Shown here: in pieces, positions 1-13,075 of the stretch
How the letters are laid out: the number at the start of each line of letters is the position of its first letter
Numbering within the stretch: the first letter of the stretch is position 1
DNA from: Oxytricha trifallax
Lineage: Eukaryota > Ciliophora > Spirotrichea > Sporadotrichida > Oxytrichidae
Assembly: GCA_000711775.1 (NCBI GenBank)
Contig: ARYC01000151.1
Location: forward strand, 62,001 to 126,000
DNA: 64,000 nt
Reading direction: 5' to 3'
Notes under the pieces: generated by a model
Databases searched by the model: none
The model's input: only the letters and a program-made list of their open reading frames with translations
What the model was told of the DNA's origin: nothing
Program-made: the position numbers and the translations under genes

Positions 1-472
1 TCTTTAAAGTTTAAAATTTAATTTAAATATATAAATAATTAAATTATTCTCTATCAAATTTTTAATATTACTTTATTAAATATTTATTAGACAAGTTCTT
101 AATAAACATTAAATTTAATATTTAGTTATATATTCCTATGAGAGTTTTGATCCCATTAAAATCATAAAAATTATTAGGAAGAGCTTTTGAATTTATGAAT
201 GAAAATGCAATATAGTTTTTTTATAAAAAAATTATAGAAATTAAATCGATTATTTTAAGAACATAAAATAATATTTATCTGAAATAGGTAAGTATAGTTT
301 ATAGATAGCCTTAATTTTAAGCTGTGTATAAATTAAAGATTTTAGAAATTTAGTATTCTAAACAGTTTAAAGATTTTGAATACGAAACTGTCATTCTCTT
401 ACATTATCAGGCACCTTCCCCATAAGTGTTCTTAAGCTGATTACATTTAAGGATTTATCAAAATATTATAAT
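1..472. other. AT-rich stretch, nothing recognised
   Basis: Very AT-rich sequence with no frame, repeat or RNA signature that can be supported. It ends where a GC-richer tandem repeat begins. Confidence 0.5.
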
Positions 473-650
473 TGTGAGCTCATGACGTCATCTGTGAGCT
501 CTTGACGATTTGTGTGAGCCCATGACGTCATATGTGAACTCTCGGTTGAAAAAAGAGTTGGTGACGTTATCTGTGAGCTACAGACGACATCTGTGAGCCC
601 AGAACTTCACTTGCACGCTGGTGCCGTGGGCTGTAAGCTCAGAGGACGTC
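473..650. repeat. 20-bp tandem repeat with TGACGTCA core
   Basis: Imperfect tandem copies of a 20-bp unit. Three clean units start at 473, 493 and 513, each opening TGTGAGCYC; degenerate units follow near 533, 572 and 592, and a diverged tail runs to about 650. Several units hold the palindrome TGACGTCA or a one-base variant. The block is far richer in G and C than its surroundings, so it stands out as an island. The palindrome is the classical CRE/bZIP site in animals; whether anything binds it here is not known. It could equally be an ordinary minisatellite. Confidence 0.8.
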
Positions 651-727
651 AATACCCAATAAAAATTAATAAAATCTTAAGATTAATTAATGAATCATAA
701 GAATGATAACCTGGCAAGTTCGATTAC

Positions 728-1153
728 TTGGTGAATTCACATTTCCCTTTTATAAAGGAAATTGAATGGATTTGCATGCACTATCCTGGCGGCATACCTC
801 ATGGTATCGTGAATTTTGTCGCAATTTCTTCAACTTTCATAGTTTTATTTTCATTTATAGGGGCTGTTAAAGCAAAAAAATCACTCAAAACTGAAAAAAA
901 AATTATTATTAATTCTTAGTATTTCTATTACTTTTCTTTTAAAGCATTTCTATTTAAAATAGGGTTTTGTTCAATAATATTCTACTTGATTATTGTTTTT
1001 ACCAATACAAAATATTTTATAAATTTTCATTTTATATCGATTAGCTGTGTTTACATAAAAATTATAAGCGACAGTATCGATAAATATCTTTAAAATTTTG
1101 TATTTATAGGTTATATGGTTAATTATTTGAAAATAAATAAACAATAGTTCTGA
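728..1153 (+). CDS. possible small membrane protein (weak)
   Basis: A 141-codon frame free of TGA when TAA/TAG are read as Gln, opened by GTG and closed by TGA at 1151-1153. No in-frame ATG precedes it after the upstream TGA, so the true start is unknown. Two hydrophobic stretches can be seen, one around residues 27-47 (followed by a Lys-rich patch) and one around residues 75-95, so a two-pass membrane protein is possible. No family is recognised. Chance TGA-free frames of this length are not rare in such AT-rich DNA, so this is only a candidate. Confidence 0.22.
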
Positions 1154-4000
1154 ACAATTCTAAATAATAACAAGAATTGTGAAATTCTGAAACATTTTAA
1201 AAAATATTATAAATGAATCCATTTTATTTATATTACATTTGTTCTAAAAAGATTTTTATTAACTTTAATAATCCTTTATTAAATATATTGTAAGAGTCTT
1301 TTTTCCAATTATAGCTTTCAAATTTATTTTGATTTTAAAGACTTTTAAATAATCAGAAATATTCTAATAATTATAATAAAATATATATATTTACAGATTA
1401 ATATCAAGTAATATATTTACAGAAGATATTTCAATAATATATCATTGCTTTGATTATCCAAAAAAATATTTTATTTTTGCAAATTTAATAAATGTTCAAT
1501 TAATCTTTTTGTTAAAATAGCTTAGCAATCTTTTGGTTTTTACCATAATTAATTCGAATTTTAGTTGAGAAAAGACAAATTAATATATATTGTTGAAAGC
1601 TCTAACATTGTTTTTTATCATGATAAGTAAAAGTTTAAATAAAAACCTGAATAGTTTGGATAGAGAATATAAAAAGCTATCATTCCTGGAGCATTTCCAT
1701 CTTTTATGTCAATCCTAATAAGCAGCTTTATCGATGGAATAACAGCTACTGATATTTTTGTTTTGCATTAATAGCAGCAATTTCTTCTGAGCTTAATTAT
1801 CACCACAAATTGGCATCTTATAGAAGTGTTTTAGGAAAAATGAGTCAGACATCAAGCATATACTAAAATCAAAGGAAATCTTTACAATCGTTAAACAAAT
1901 TTGCAAAGAGTACCTTTAAAACATTGCTCTAATGTTTAATTTTAGTCTACTTTTTATAAATTCCAATCTCTCTTTATCTACAAAAACCACATTACTTTCC
2001 AAATATTAAATTTGCAGTACAAAATAATGTTGATTAATGGGGAACTTTTTGGTATGCTTTTTTTGACGCATGACTCTTGTTGATATATATATATATATAT
2101 AAAATCAAATAGATAGGTTATTTTGGGATCAAGCATGTCTAAGCTCAGTACTTACTCTGGTTGTGAAGTGGAAAGCATATATTGCTATAATGAGAACTGT
2201 AATTTTACGATCATAATAAATGGAAGTTTAAAAAAAATTCATTCATCAATTAATGATTAAAACTTAAATTAAATTGCAGTAGGGATGTTTAATCAATGTA
2301 TTTCATGTCACAGTAAAAAAAATGAAAACTTTGAGATTTATACACAAATAAATGAAAATATAGTCTTTGCCTTGCTTCCAAAAGTAATAAGTATTATAAT
2401 CTTTTATTTCTACTAAATTTAAATTAAATTCCATAAAATTTTAAATTTAGACTAAATAAATTGTAGGCCCAAACTCATATTTACCTTTTTATTCTTTTTA
2501 GTATTCTGATTTTAATATAAAAGAGTCAGCCTTAAATAAGTATGGTCTATAATTTTATTCAATTTTCATTAAATATAATAATATAATTTGCTAGTCCAAA
2601 TTGATCTAAATTATCATAATTTTATTAGAGTTTATTTATGTATATATTATTAGATCGTATTTATAATGAAGAAGAACAAAAAATAATAATAATACATAAT
2701 TTTGTTTTTTTAATATAAAATTTGATAATAAATTTAACAACAAATTCAATAGTATTTAATATTAAGTCTACTTTATGAAAAATTGATAAACAAACTTTTT
2801 AAAAATCTTACTTTAAATATAAAAATCAACAAAGCAAATATACTCTTTGGAATATATTAATGATGAAATTGCATGGATAGTTGACTAGGAAAAGTTAAAA
2901 AAGTTGCTTAATCAAATATCACTCATTATTAAAGCTTTAATAATAATAAAATAACTACTATTTATATAATTCTATTATTCTAAAACACTATAAATTTAAT
3001 ATAAATGAATATGCAATTTTGAACTAAATTATAAGATTAAAAAATTATATATTGAGCTTTAAATAATTATCATAAATAAAGAAAAGTATCTTAATAAAAA
3101 AATTTGAAACATTTTTTAATTAGTTTTTAAATAATTTTAAATAAAATAATTAAACATTAATATAAATTATACATCAAAGTATGAAAAATAAATGATACAT
3201 TATTTCTTAAAGCTATTTAAGTTATTACACAGTAGATTTTTAAATAAATTTCTTTATATTTAAATTATCGTAAAATTCGAAATTCTAATTCTTATGGTTC
3301 TTTTTAATTTTATTAGATATTTTTATTCAAAATATTCAAATGATATTAAAATAAATTATTTAAAAAATAGAAGAATCAGTTGAATTAGTGAAAAAATTAT
3401 GAATAAAAAATCCTTAAATAAAAAAAAGAAACATATTATATAATTACTAAAAACATTTCTAATCTTTTTAATCAGATTTAAAATTTAATAATATATTATT
3501 GTGAAAGAAATTTAATTCCCAAAATATATTTAATTTTGTTTCTTGACCCATTTATTTTATTAATATAAATAATTTATATAACTATTTTTAATTTAATATG
3601 ATGATTAAAATAAAGCTTTGTTTTTATATATTAAATTTATTATTAGTAAGACTAAGAATCATTTTCAAATAATCTACTAATAAATAAAAAAAAGTTTTAA
3701 TAAATTAAATTAAAATTAGAATTTTAAATTATTTATATAATATAAATGGGCGTATTAAAAATATGATATTTAATACTAGCCCCCATTTTATATAATTAAA
3801 TGATAACCATGTAAATTTATTAAAAAAAATTATATAATGTTTGAAGAATGATTTACTTCGAAATTTTTTGTATTTTTAAATATTAACCAATTTTTTACTA
3901 TTTTGACTGAATCTCATAGAAAATTAAAGAAATTAATTAATAACGAGATAGAAGAATAGAAAAAGAAATAACATCTTTAATAATGCAACTAAAGATATAT
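1154..4000. other. AT-rich stretch, nothing recognised
   Basis: Almost pure AT-rich sequence. It contains a short (AT)n run at 2083-2101 and scattered TAAT/ATTA tracts, but no supportable gene, RNA or element end. Confidence 0.5.
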
Positions 4001-4019
4001 CAATAATGCGTGAAACTAA

Positions 4020-5935
4020 AAGACATGGTAATTGTAATAGAAAGGAAGAGTTTTTTCAGAAAGAGAGAGAGGGAAGTTTTTTATAAATGCAGAGATATTA
4101 GTAAAAGTTAGAAAAAATTTGAAGCAAAAAAAACAGATGCCAGAAAGTTTTACTCAACAGAAAATTGGGTTTAAAATCTAGACTGAAGATAAGATAGTGC
4201 AATCCAAGCAAGAAAATAAACTAGATAACCACAAAGGAAAACCTTTATATAGCATATAGATGGCATAGACTGTGAAAAAAGCGTATTAAATGAAACTCTA
4301 GAATCTCATAGGTTTTTTTCCCTCAAAATTCACTTGATAAGGATATGATAAATCACACATTAAACGAAGGGTGGTCCCCACAAGTCACAAGAATGAAATC
4401 GATAGAAGTTTCCCAAAAACAATAAAGAAAATTATAAAATACCTTATTAGACGCTCTAAGACACGACATATAGGTAAATGAAAGGAATTAGATCCGTGGA
4501 CGGAGAAATAACAGATCCACTCGAGAGAAATTAATGAATAAAGGCAACAGGAGGACGTTACTTTCAATCTACTGAGTTTTGGGTGATCTCAGCATTTGGA
4601 ACTTGAAGAGCGGTCAATATTAATGCATTTTTATAAATTATAGATTTATATGTAACCTCCTAGCCAAAATTTTAAGCAAGCAAGAAAAGTCGCTTTTTAC
4701 TTTATCGCTGATTTTACTCAATTTAATAGGGCAGCCCTGCCAGTAACCTTGTCGCAGATTACGGATTAATATTTTAACTGGTCGAGGAGATGCTTATTAA
4801 GACTATAACGAGAGAGGGAGAAAAAACTAGCATCCTTATACACTCAAGAGATAGGCATTATAGAAGGTATGGTAATTCGAAATGCGCTTAAATCAAATAT
4901 AAATTTGCATTTTTTTCATCTTTAATTTAGGATTATTTCTGGGAGACTATTAAAGAGGAAACAATTAAGATATTTAATAGATCGTTAAAGCATAATTAGG
5001 TAAACTAAGAATCTCATAGAGGATCCTTCCACCTATAATCTTAATGACTACAGATTAGAAAAATTAAGAAATTTGTTGAAGGAGTAACTGTAAAATTGAG
5101 AACACTAGATTCTTGAGGGAATCTTAGAATTTTAGGAGCACATCTTGCTAATAATTTGCGAAAGCATCTTGAAAACTGCAGAAATTGGTGATACTAAAAA
5201 TCGCTAAGCACTATGGGAAAGGGCAGGTACATTATACTATAAGTAACTAGGAAGTCTACCAATAATCCAGAAATACATTAATCAAATAAATTATATGATA
5301 ACAATGATTATGGGAGAAATTAATGCTGGGAGAATATTCTACAACCTTAAATAATCTATGCATAAGACTTAAAATACTAAAAGACAATGGAAATTTTGAT
5401 AAATAGAATCTTGCTTTGGAATTTTCAAATGATCCTATATTCCATATATTCTCAGAGAGGAGCGGATAAAGATGCAGAGATATTACCTAATGTTCAACTT
5501 GGAGATAAGATATATGAGACTGGATTGAAATTCATGAATAGCAATAGAATAAAGAACTTTGAGCTTGTTACAGAGAAAAGAAACAAAGCATTATTGTAGG
5601 ATGAGAGAGGAACTTAGCCGAAAATTTTCAATATCAAGGCCGAACTTGGAATGATCTAGTTATGCAGAAAAGAGCCAAATATAAAATTAAAAAGTTTCAC
5701 GAGGAGTTATAAGTGCAATTTTAACAAAATAGACGAAAATCGAGTAGAAGTCTACTGCTGTATCTCACTCATTCATAAAAAGCTTGCAGTAAAAGGGTTT
5801 AAAAGGAGGTTAATGAGAAAGCAAATCAAAATCCATGCTGATCTCAACTGCCAACAGAAAATCAAAATTATTACAGATAAATATGCCAATAAAAGTGATT
5901 AGGAAAACAATAAGATAGTAAATAAAAGATAATGA
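4020..5935 (+). pseudogene. unidentified coding remnant
   Basis: GC content rises and plus-strand frames with TAA/TAG as Gln become protein-like. The best single frame is 5387-5935 (182 codons, ATG to TGA), with a Lys/Arg-rich C-terminal half containing a Cys-Cys pair near residue 124. Before it, shorter open pieces in different frames (for example about 4130-4335) suggest a broken or intron-containing longer gene. No known domain is recognised. The standard-code frame on the minus strand at 4385-4567 is a shadow. A host gene or the remnant of a mobile element are both possible. Confidence 0.4.
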
Positions 5936-7167
5936 AATGGTAATTGAAATGAATTAATTTTCTTAAAATATATGTTTTATGCTGTGTATTTTTGAACATT
6001 TATTTACCTTTAGTTATTATCTATATCTAAACTTTTAATTAAATCGAATTTTATATTTTTTAAGAAAGATAAATTAATTTAATATTTTATTTATTTTAAT
6101 TATTTGTTAAAACATCTCAAATAATAATTTGATGCAGTCGCACATCTTTTAGATTACTTTACAAACATCTTTAAGATCTAAATTTCTGAATAAGTTTGTA
6201 ATTTTCTACTAGATCATTTTCATATATCGGCGCTTAAATAGGCCAAACCTCAAGGTTACAAGTCAAATTCATTAAATAGTCCTGTTCTTGGATGTTTGAA
6301 GTAGTAATTGAGTATCATGCTACTGATAAACTTTAGAATTCGTCCTCTCTGCTCACGAGCTGGATTCTTAACTAGTCAGGGCTAGCATTAAAATCATTTA
6401 TATGGGCGTATGTTTGCGATTTCTTCAATTTTTTTGAATTTACTTTGAAATATTTGTTTCAATAATCAGAGCTCATCAGGTAGTTTACGTGCTAGTTGAT
6501 GAACTCATTCACCATTTTAAGAGCACTATTGTTCTCCCAAAAGTTTAAAAAGTTCCAGCACATAGCGACAAGCCATTTCATTAAATAAAGATAATTAAGA
6601 GTAAAATGGATAATTTACCTTTCTTAATATTTAATTTTTCTTAAACAAATTTTATAAAAGTGTTACAGTAATCAAATAAAATGATTTTTGTTATTATTAA
6701 GTTAAAACAATCATATTTAATATCAGTAAAACTTACAATTCTTACATAGATAGATACAACACATTTTTATGGGGATATTAAAGTATCATTTAAGAGAACC
6801 ATTGTTTTATAATTTATCAAAGACTAATTAGACATTAAAGTATTAAGTATCTTTAATATTAAGATAAAATTCTAAAAGAAAAAACTCTAAAAATTGGGAA
6901 AATTAGCCTTGATAGAGTTTTTTAAATACAATGAAGTATTAAGCAACCAGATTTTTATATAAGAATTATTATTTCACTAGAAAACAATAATGATTGACAA
7001 TTAGAAAGCTGAATGCTTTAAGATTTGGTTAACTAATCAACATTGTTTTTTCTTAATTAACCTTATTTAATTAAAAGATTGAGTATTATTATCTGAATAA
7101 GAAATATTCTTATGAATTGAGTAAAAAATAAATTATTTTTATATAAAAATTCACAATGTAATGATGC
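5936..7167. other. no supportable gene
   Basis: Mostly AT-rich. A patch at about 6130-6581 is GC-richer and gives a protein-like minus-strand frame only if two in-frame TGAs are read through, so it is not called. Confidence 0.4.
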
Positions 7168-7563
7168 ATGATTCATCAACAAGTAATTATTAATTTACAG
7201 AAAACATCTTCATGGATAAAAGAAGTAAATGATAAAAGTGAAATTGATGATGAAGTAATTCTAATGAAAAATGAAGAAATTAAGCAGGAAGTTTTAGAAG
7301 CTGAAAGCGAAAAAGAGAATAAATTCAAAATTATGCCTCTATTAATATAATATTATAATCCTATTCAAACAACCTACTTGAGAAAAGCTATCCCTTCAGA
7401 AATTCTTCTATTATAATTTTAATAAAAGACAATAATAATAAATTAAAAGCGGCTTAGTTTATTTAAGTATGTAAACTAATTTAATTTTTAAGAAAATAAT
7501 ATTAATTATTCAACATTATCTCCTCAGCTATAAAATCTCATATCCTATTGTTTTATTCTTTGA
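7168..7563 (+). CDS. possible small acidic coiled-coil protein (weak)
   Basis: ATG at 7168 to TGA at 7561-7563, 131 codons with TAA/TAG as Gln. Residues 15-55 are rich in Glu, Lys and Asp with a spacing that could form a helix or coiled coil; the C-terminal half is less convincing. An acceptor-like TTTACAG lies at about 7194-7200, so the coding part could instead be an exon beginning there. No family is recognised and the frame could be chance. Confidence 0.25.
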
Positions 7564-7690
7564 GTTCGCAAGATATTGCTTTGAATTTTAATTATCCGAA
7601 TATTGCATTTTCAAGTTAGTTAAAAGTAAAAAGCATAATTATTATAAATATGCCAAAGACTATTAATAATCAAATTTATAAATTAATATT

Positions 7691-7746
7691 ATTTAGTCGT
7701 ATTTAGTCGTTTTTTTTGTTTTGTTTTTTTTTTCGTATTTAGTCGT
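7691..7746. repeat. ATTTAGTCGT short repeat
   Basis: The decamer ATTTAGTCGT occurs twice in tandem (7691-7710) and once more at 7737-7746, separated by a T-rich tract. Probably a small slippage or duplication product. Confidence 0.6.
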
Positions 7747-8687
7747 AATATTATTTATTTAGTTCTTAAATACTGCAGAGAGAAGTAGTCCAGCATCAAT
7801 TTCGGCTCAATCACCAATTATTATATAATACTTTATTAAATAATGAAGTTAATGTATGTGGCAATAGTTTGGAAAGAATTTATGTACATTACTATAATGA
7901 AAGTTGGACTCCTTGATTTAAGAAAAGAGAGTTGAAGATAATCCCATTCTCATGGCTTAGATATTCTTATGCCCAATTTCATCCAAATTTTATTATAACG
8001 AATAATGTAACAGTACTTTTAAGAATTTTAAATATAAATTGGAGTCTAATTCTTGACGAATTTTTTTGCGAACTTATTCAATAATAGCGCTCTTTAAATT
8101 AATGATTGAAAGAGTATTAGTAAAATCCAAATATCTTATATTAAGCCAAGCACTTTTCAAAGTTGATTCTCTAGGTATCTGAGTTTGATAGCTTTAGAGA
8201 GAATTAGCTTACAACCTCCGATGTGCACAAAGAAAAGTTAGATCAAAATAAATAGGAAATTACTATGGTTACTTTACTATTATAAAGGAAATAAAAAGAA
8301 TGAAAATAAAAAAATCAAAATGCATATTACATTTGAGAATATCATCATCAGAACAATCCCTAAAATCATGGAAATGTGAATTCAGGCTGAATAAATGGAA
8401 GCGGCAAAGGTAATCGATAAAAACATATGCTAGATAATTTTAACATTCGGAAGTTCACCTCACTAATTCTTTCTATCTGATTCGAGTAATTTTCCAATCA
8501 TTTTTTGTTTCTTGAACATTATTTGTTGAATTTGTTTACTAACAATCTTTTTTCCAAAATTGTCAAGAATTTATTATTAAAGATTTAACAAGGGAGATTG
8601 AAGATCTTAATAGAAGCCAAATCTAGCTTTGTCCTCTCAAAAAACTCTAGATGAAAGCAACTAGATAGAATTCAAAAAATACTATAA
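7747..8687. other. no supportable gene
   Basis: Slightly GC-richer than the desert around it. More than one frame looks protein-like, but none is long and free of TGA, so no gene is called. Confidence 0.35.
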
Positions 8688-8689
8688 TA

Positions 8690-8950
8690 AAACCCCGTTA
8701 GTCAATTAAGAATGAAGATTGGGGATTAAGAATAATAAAATTAAAATTAAATTATAATTGGCTGAAATTAATTATAATTAGGCTGAAAACAAATATACGC
8801 ACCCTGATTGGTTTATTTTATAGAGACAATTATTCGAGCCAATGGTTTTAATAATTAGCCAAACTTTAATAATTTACGCCAATAATAATTTATTCTTAAT
8901 TTTATTATTCTTAATCCCCAATCTTCATTCTTAATTGACTAACGGGGTTT
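8690..8950. mobile_element. 261-bp MITE with 55-bp perfect inverted ends, TA target
   Basis: The first 55 bases (AAACCCCGTTAG...) are exactly the reverse complement of the last 55 (...CTAACGGGGTTT), with weaker match for roughly 15 bases further in. TA flanks both ends (8688-8689 and 8951-8952), as expected for a Tc1/mariner-type target duplication. There is no coding capacity, so this is a non-autonomous element that would need a transposase in trans. Two DD34E transposases lie further along the window, but their ends cannot be shown to match. The perfect ends imply recent activity or conversion. Confidence 0.85.
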
Positions 8951-8952
8951 TA

Positions 8953-9722
8953 TATGCATAGATAAAAAGAACTAGAAGAATTATTAGAAAGATTTTGCGC
9001 AGAGATTTCTTTCCATTAAACTCTTAATAAGACATTGAAAAGAACCATATTTATGGAGCTCTCAAGGAAATTAAATGTATACAGACCATTGAAGATCTGC
9101 TTTTATTTATGTAAGATAAGTGATATCTAACATCATATGAGGTATGAACAGCGAAGGGAATTTAAAACTATATTACAAGTGAATTTATTTGTTATTGTGG
9201 TTTATTCACTAGCTTTATTCAAAGATAATACTTCCAATTATTGTGTTATGTATTTTAGACCAGTTTTAAGAGAATATCAAATTTATCACTAACTTATTTA
9301 AGATTAATATTAAAGTTCGAAGATATACCTTGGTGATTAAAAATTGTAATTTTCTATCACCTTTTTAGTCAATTTTTAAAGTAAATTTTAATTAAATTAA
9401 ATGTAAAAGAAATTTTTTGAGGACTTGGAATGTTGAGATATGTATCAACTTAATTGATAATCAAGTTATATCAAATTTAATTTTCATGAATTTAAATTCT
9501 TTAATGGTTCATATAATCAAACAAGTATTTATAGAAAAAGTAATAAAGTTATGTTAATTTATAAAATTTAACTGAACTCAATAATTTGCTTTATTAAATT
9601 AAACCCTATTAAGAATTTGAGCGGAATATACAGCAATAGATATTCGATAGAAAATAAGATCTAAAAATATTCATAATAAAAAATAATACTATTCTCATAA
9701 CTTCAAATCAATTAATGTAAAA
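8953..9722. other. AT-rich stretch, nothing recognised
   Basis: No supportable gene or element between the two MITEs. Confidence 0.45.
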
Positions 9723-9730
9723 GAGTACTT

Positions 9731-10257
9731 GGGGGGTGAAAGTTTCTTGCACTCGTGATAGTTTCCTGCACTTTTTTTATATGTAAAATTTCATAAATTT
9801 AACAATAGAATCTTTTTACAACCCATAAATTTTAAGATATTTTTTATATCATATACGAACTTCATGAAAATATAGTGTTATACATTATCTAATATTATAT
9901 ACCATTAAAAGAATAAATTAGAATTTTAACAATAATTGGATAAAATATTTGGAATTTCATTAGGACAGAGAGAGCAATATTATGGTTGAGATACAGAAGT
10001 CTACTAATATCAGATGGAATCTATATAGTGGATAAATTTCACCCTTGCTTGGATGGTGATTAGATTCCATGTTAATAAACATATTGATTAATTGAAGAAT
10101 AGATTGAGTAAAAAAATTTTTAAAAAATTAGTAAAAAAAATTTGGTTGATAAATGTGATAAAAATCAAATTCTAAAAATGAAAAAAAATTTAGTGCAGGA
10201 AACTATCCTAAAAATTTTTTTTTATTATAAACCGGTGCAGGAAACTTTCCCCCCCCC
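9731..10257. mobile_element. hAT-like MITE, copy 1 (527 bp)
   Basis: Flanked by the 8-bp direct repeat GAGTACTT (9723-9730 and 10258-10265), the target-site length typical of hAT elements. It begins with a G run and GAAAGTTTC and ends with GAAACTTTC and a C run. A second internal copy of the motif GTTTCCTGCAC lies near each end. The interior aligns by eye with copies at 30779 and 41100. No transposase of hAT type was found in the window. The standard-code frame at 10203-10439 overlaps the right end and is not a gene. Confidence 0.88.
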
Positions 10258-10265
10258 GAGTACTT

Positions 10266-12821
10266 ATGAGATTGAAACATATATTCATTTAAATTAAAAT
10301 ATATTTTATTAAAGATTAAACTTAAAATTGATGTTAAAACATAATTTACTTTTAATTCGATCATATTTGAAATATTAAAGTGTTTTTTGTCCATAATATT
10401 TGAAAAGTTGGTACTATATTTTACTGCATTTTTTGGCATTGCTTTTTACCATATAATTTTCTTTTCTTCAGTTTAATTAAATATTAAATTTAAATATTTT
10501 TTTATATATCATAAAGCTATTTATATAATTACACACACAAATGTTTTAATTAATGTTTCAACAAAATATGAAAATATCAGTTGTTATAGTATAATAATTC
10601 ATACATTAATCACCTATGTTATTATATTATAATATCCACATCAACACTCAATTTTCATTTCAACGAAAACTCCTGATTAAGGAAAAAACAAGCATTATAA
10701 AACAGTTCACTTGATGTTTTATACCCACTATCCAGTGGTCTAAGAAATTTTAACAAAAACATGTTATAACTAAATGCAGCTGAAACAAAAACGAAGCTTT
10801 AAAAAAATAATAAAAAATATTGCATTTAAATATACTAAGGGACCATAATGCATATTTAATTGACAATCTTTAATTTTAAAGTAATCTTGTTGCTATATGA
10901 TATTCTAAGCCTCTATATCTATATCGATGCCTGAGTTGTACACCACACCTAAAATTATGATAAAGCAGATAGAGGGCTTTATAGTATTAATGAATCACTT
11001 AATATAACATTTGCTCATCGTGCTGATGTGAGGGAACTTATTCCATTGTTTTATTTACATCTAAATATGTTTATAAATATAATTAAAATTTAGTGATTAA
11101 AATATTATTAATAAGAGGTTAAATATGATAAAGCAACTGGAAATCATATGAAATTACCTTCTTTCAGAAGCCATGATCCACATATATAGTTTTAAAATGA
11201 GTTATTAAAATTAAAAATAATTATTCATTGTTTTTTAAGAGTAAGTCAATTAGAATTAATGAAGTTTCCCTCTAAATAATGCAGGATAAATATACTTATA
11301 TCTTGAGTAAGTAGAAGCAGTTTATTGATTTATTGAATTTGAATGTTATTTTAAATAAAATAAGATAATTAAAATATTTAAGATGAATATAATGTTTGAT
11401 AATTTACAATCTATAAGTGGAGATGTAATTCACATTGATAACATTCAATTTTATTATATAAAACTCAGTATACCATTTTATAAATAATGAGAGAGATTAC
11501 TGAATAGATAAATGAAGAGATATAACTAATAATATATTAATAAGCTCTGGCTATTAACAATTGAAATATTTAAACACTCAGAAGAATTGTCAAAGATTTG
11601 TGATATGAAATTATGTCACAGATTTAATATTATAATTTATTTTAATTAGTTTTAATTTTCATTTATTCCTCTAAGACAAAAGTTATTGAGCTAGTAGTGA
11701 AACCAGCCTCTTATCACAAGAAAGCAACCAAGCATCATAGACTCTAATAGTCCTTTTATACCTTAAATCAATATATAAAACAAGATTTTCAGATAGTCAG
11801 ACTATCATAGGATAATATTTATTTTATGAATGCTTGATTTAGCTTAAATACTTCATATAAATTGTATATTCAATGATAGTTAGTGTATCAGCCAATCTAA
11901 AGATGAAAGAGTGATACATTCTCTCTGGCTAACTAAAGTACATGAAATGAATCCAAACCTTCCACTCACTTGCTGGGAGGTCTAGAAGTGTGAACTTGAG
12001 AAAAGAAAGATTAACATTGATTCCAATTTTATGATAGATCGAATGGGATCCTTGATTTCCCTTTTGTTATTTTTCACATTTATAGTTCTTTTATAGTTTT
12101 GTTTCTATAAGTCTGAGTAAGAGTAGGAACAAGAAGAAATATATAAGAATTAAAGCGATTATCAAAAATAGCTAAAAATTATTCAATTAAAAACATTATT
12201 TCACATGATTTTAATTGATGAAATCATAATATTAATTCATGAGGTATTTTAGTTAAATGAGGATTACTGGTTGTATATATCAAATTAAGCGAATTTCAAA
12301 GTAAAAATCTATCTATAATATTGAAATTATATTAAATATAATCATAAATATGAACATGATGCATAATTACTAAAATACGTTTGAAATTGAAAGATTTAAA
12401 TATAAATAGACAACTGAAAGTATTTATAATTTTAAAAGCCACTAATTACCATAAACTTATAAAATATAATTTGATTCAGTCACTATTAATTTAAATTTAA
12501 TAATAAAGTTATAAATTATACATATCTGGTCATTTTTATTGCTGTTGTCAATTGATTGTCCAGTTTTTAGATAATATTTTTATGTATGAATTACCATAAT
12601 TTAAATTCTTTTGCATTCATAGAGCTTGTTTTCATCTGCAAATTCTTGTTGTGAGACTACATTGATTTTTTTTGAAAATAAGAGTATCTGTAACTAGAGT
12701 TTGTTTATCTGGCAACATCTTTGCATCATTCTCTTTATTTAATCCCTTCTTAAGTATATGCTAAACTTCGCTACTTTATATGAACATCAAGTTTTGTAAT
12801 AAATTGGCTCATTTATAATGT
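10266..12821. other. AT-rich stretch, nothing recognised
   Basis: About 2.5 kb without a supportable gene. Short open patches occur but none carries a recognisable motif. Confidence 0.45.
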
Positions 12822-12870
12822 GATAATTTAGGAGTAAAAATTAACTAATGAGTGGTTAAAAATTACTCCT
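12822..12870. repeat. left boundary hairpin of cassette A
   Basis: Starts with a 25-base string (GATAATTTAGGAG...) repeated exactly at 17071-17095. Within it GGAGTAAAAATTAAC (12831-12845) pairs imperfectly (12 of 15) with GTTAAAAATTACTCC (12855-12869). Because the motif is nearly palindromic it also reads as an inverted repeat relative to the copy at 17071. The two copies bracket the methyltransferase-transposase-X block, so they may be the ends of a transposon about 4.3 kb long. No clean target duplication was seen. Confidence 0.5.
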
Positions 12871-13075
12871 ACTTTATAATCAAAATGCTTTTCTCTAATA
12901 ATATACTTGAACTGTTCAAATAAACTTTGAGAAAAGACAAATATCTAAAATTATATAAAGTTTTCAATATAAAAAGGTTAAAAAGGCAAATAATCTAATA
13001 AAAATATTCAATACATAAAAGTCAAGAATGTAAAAAAATTAAACTAACCTTAATGAGTCAGTATTCGATGTAGTC

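Noticed and set aside
6130-6581. Protein-like minus-strand frame starting at ATG 6581
   Set aside because: Needs two TGAs read as sense within 140 codons; in this composition that is no better than chance, and no motif supports it.
7784-8480. Protein-like plus-strand frames
   Set aside because: Several frames look equally plausible once TAA/TAG are sense, so protein-likeness alone is not evidence.
8690-8700. AAAACCCC at the MITE end as a ciliate telomere repeat (C4A4)
   Set aside because: Only one unit is present and it forms part of a 55-bp inverted end; no telomeric tract.
9731-9736. G runs at MITE ends as telomere or G-quadruplex arrays
   Set aside because: Single homopolymer runs without spaced repeats, explained by the MITE ends with 8-bp duplications.
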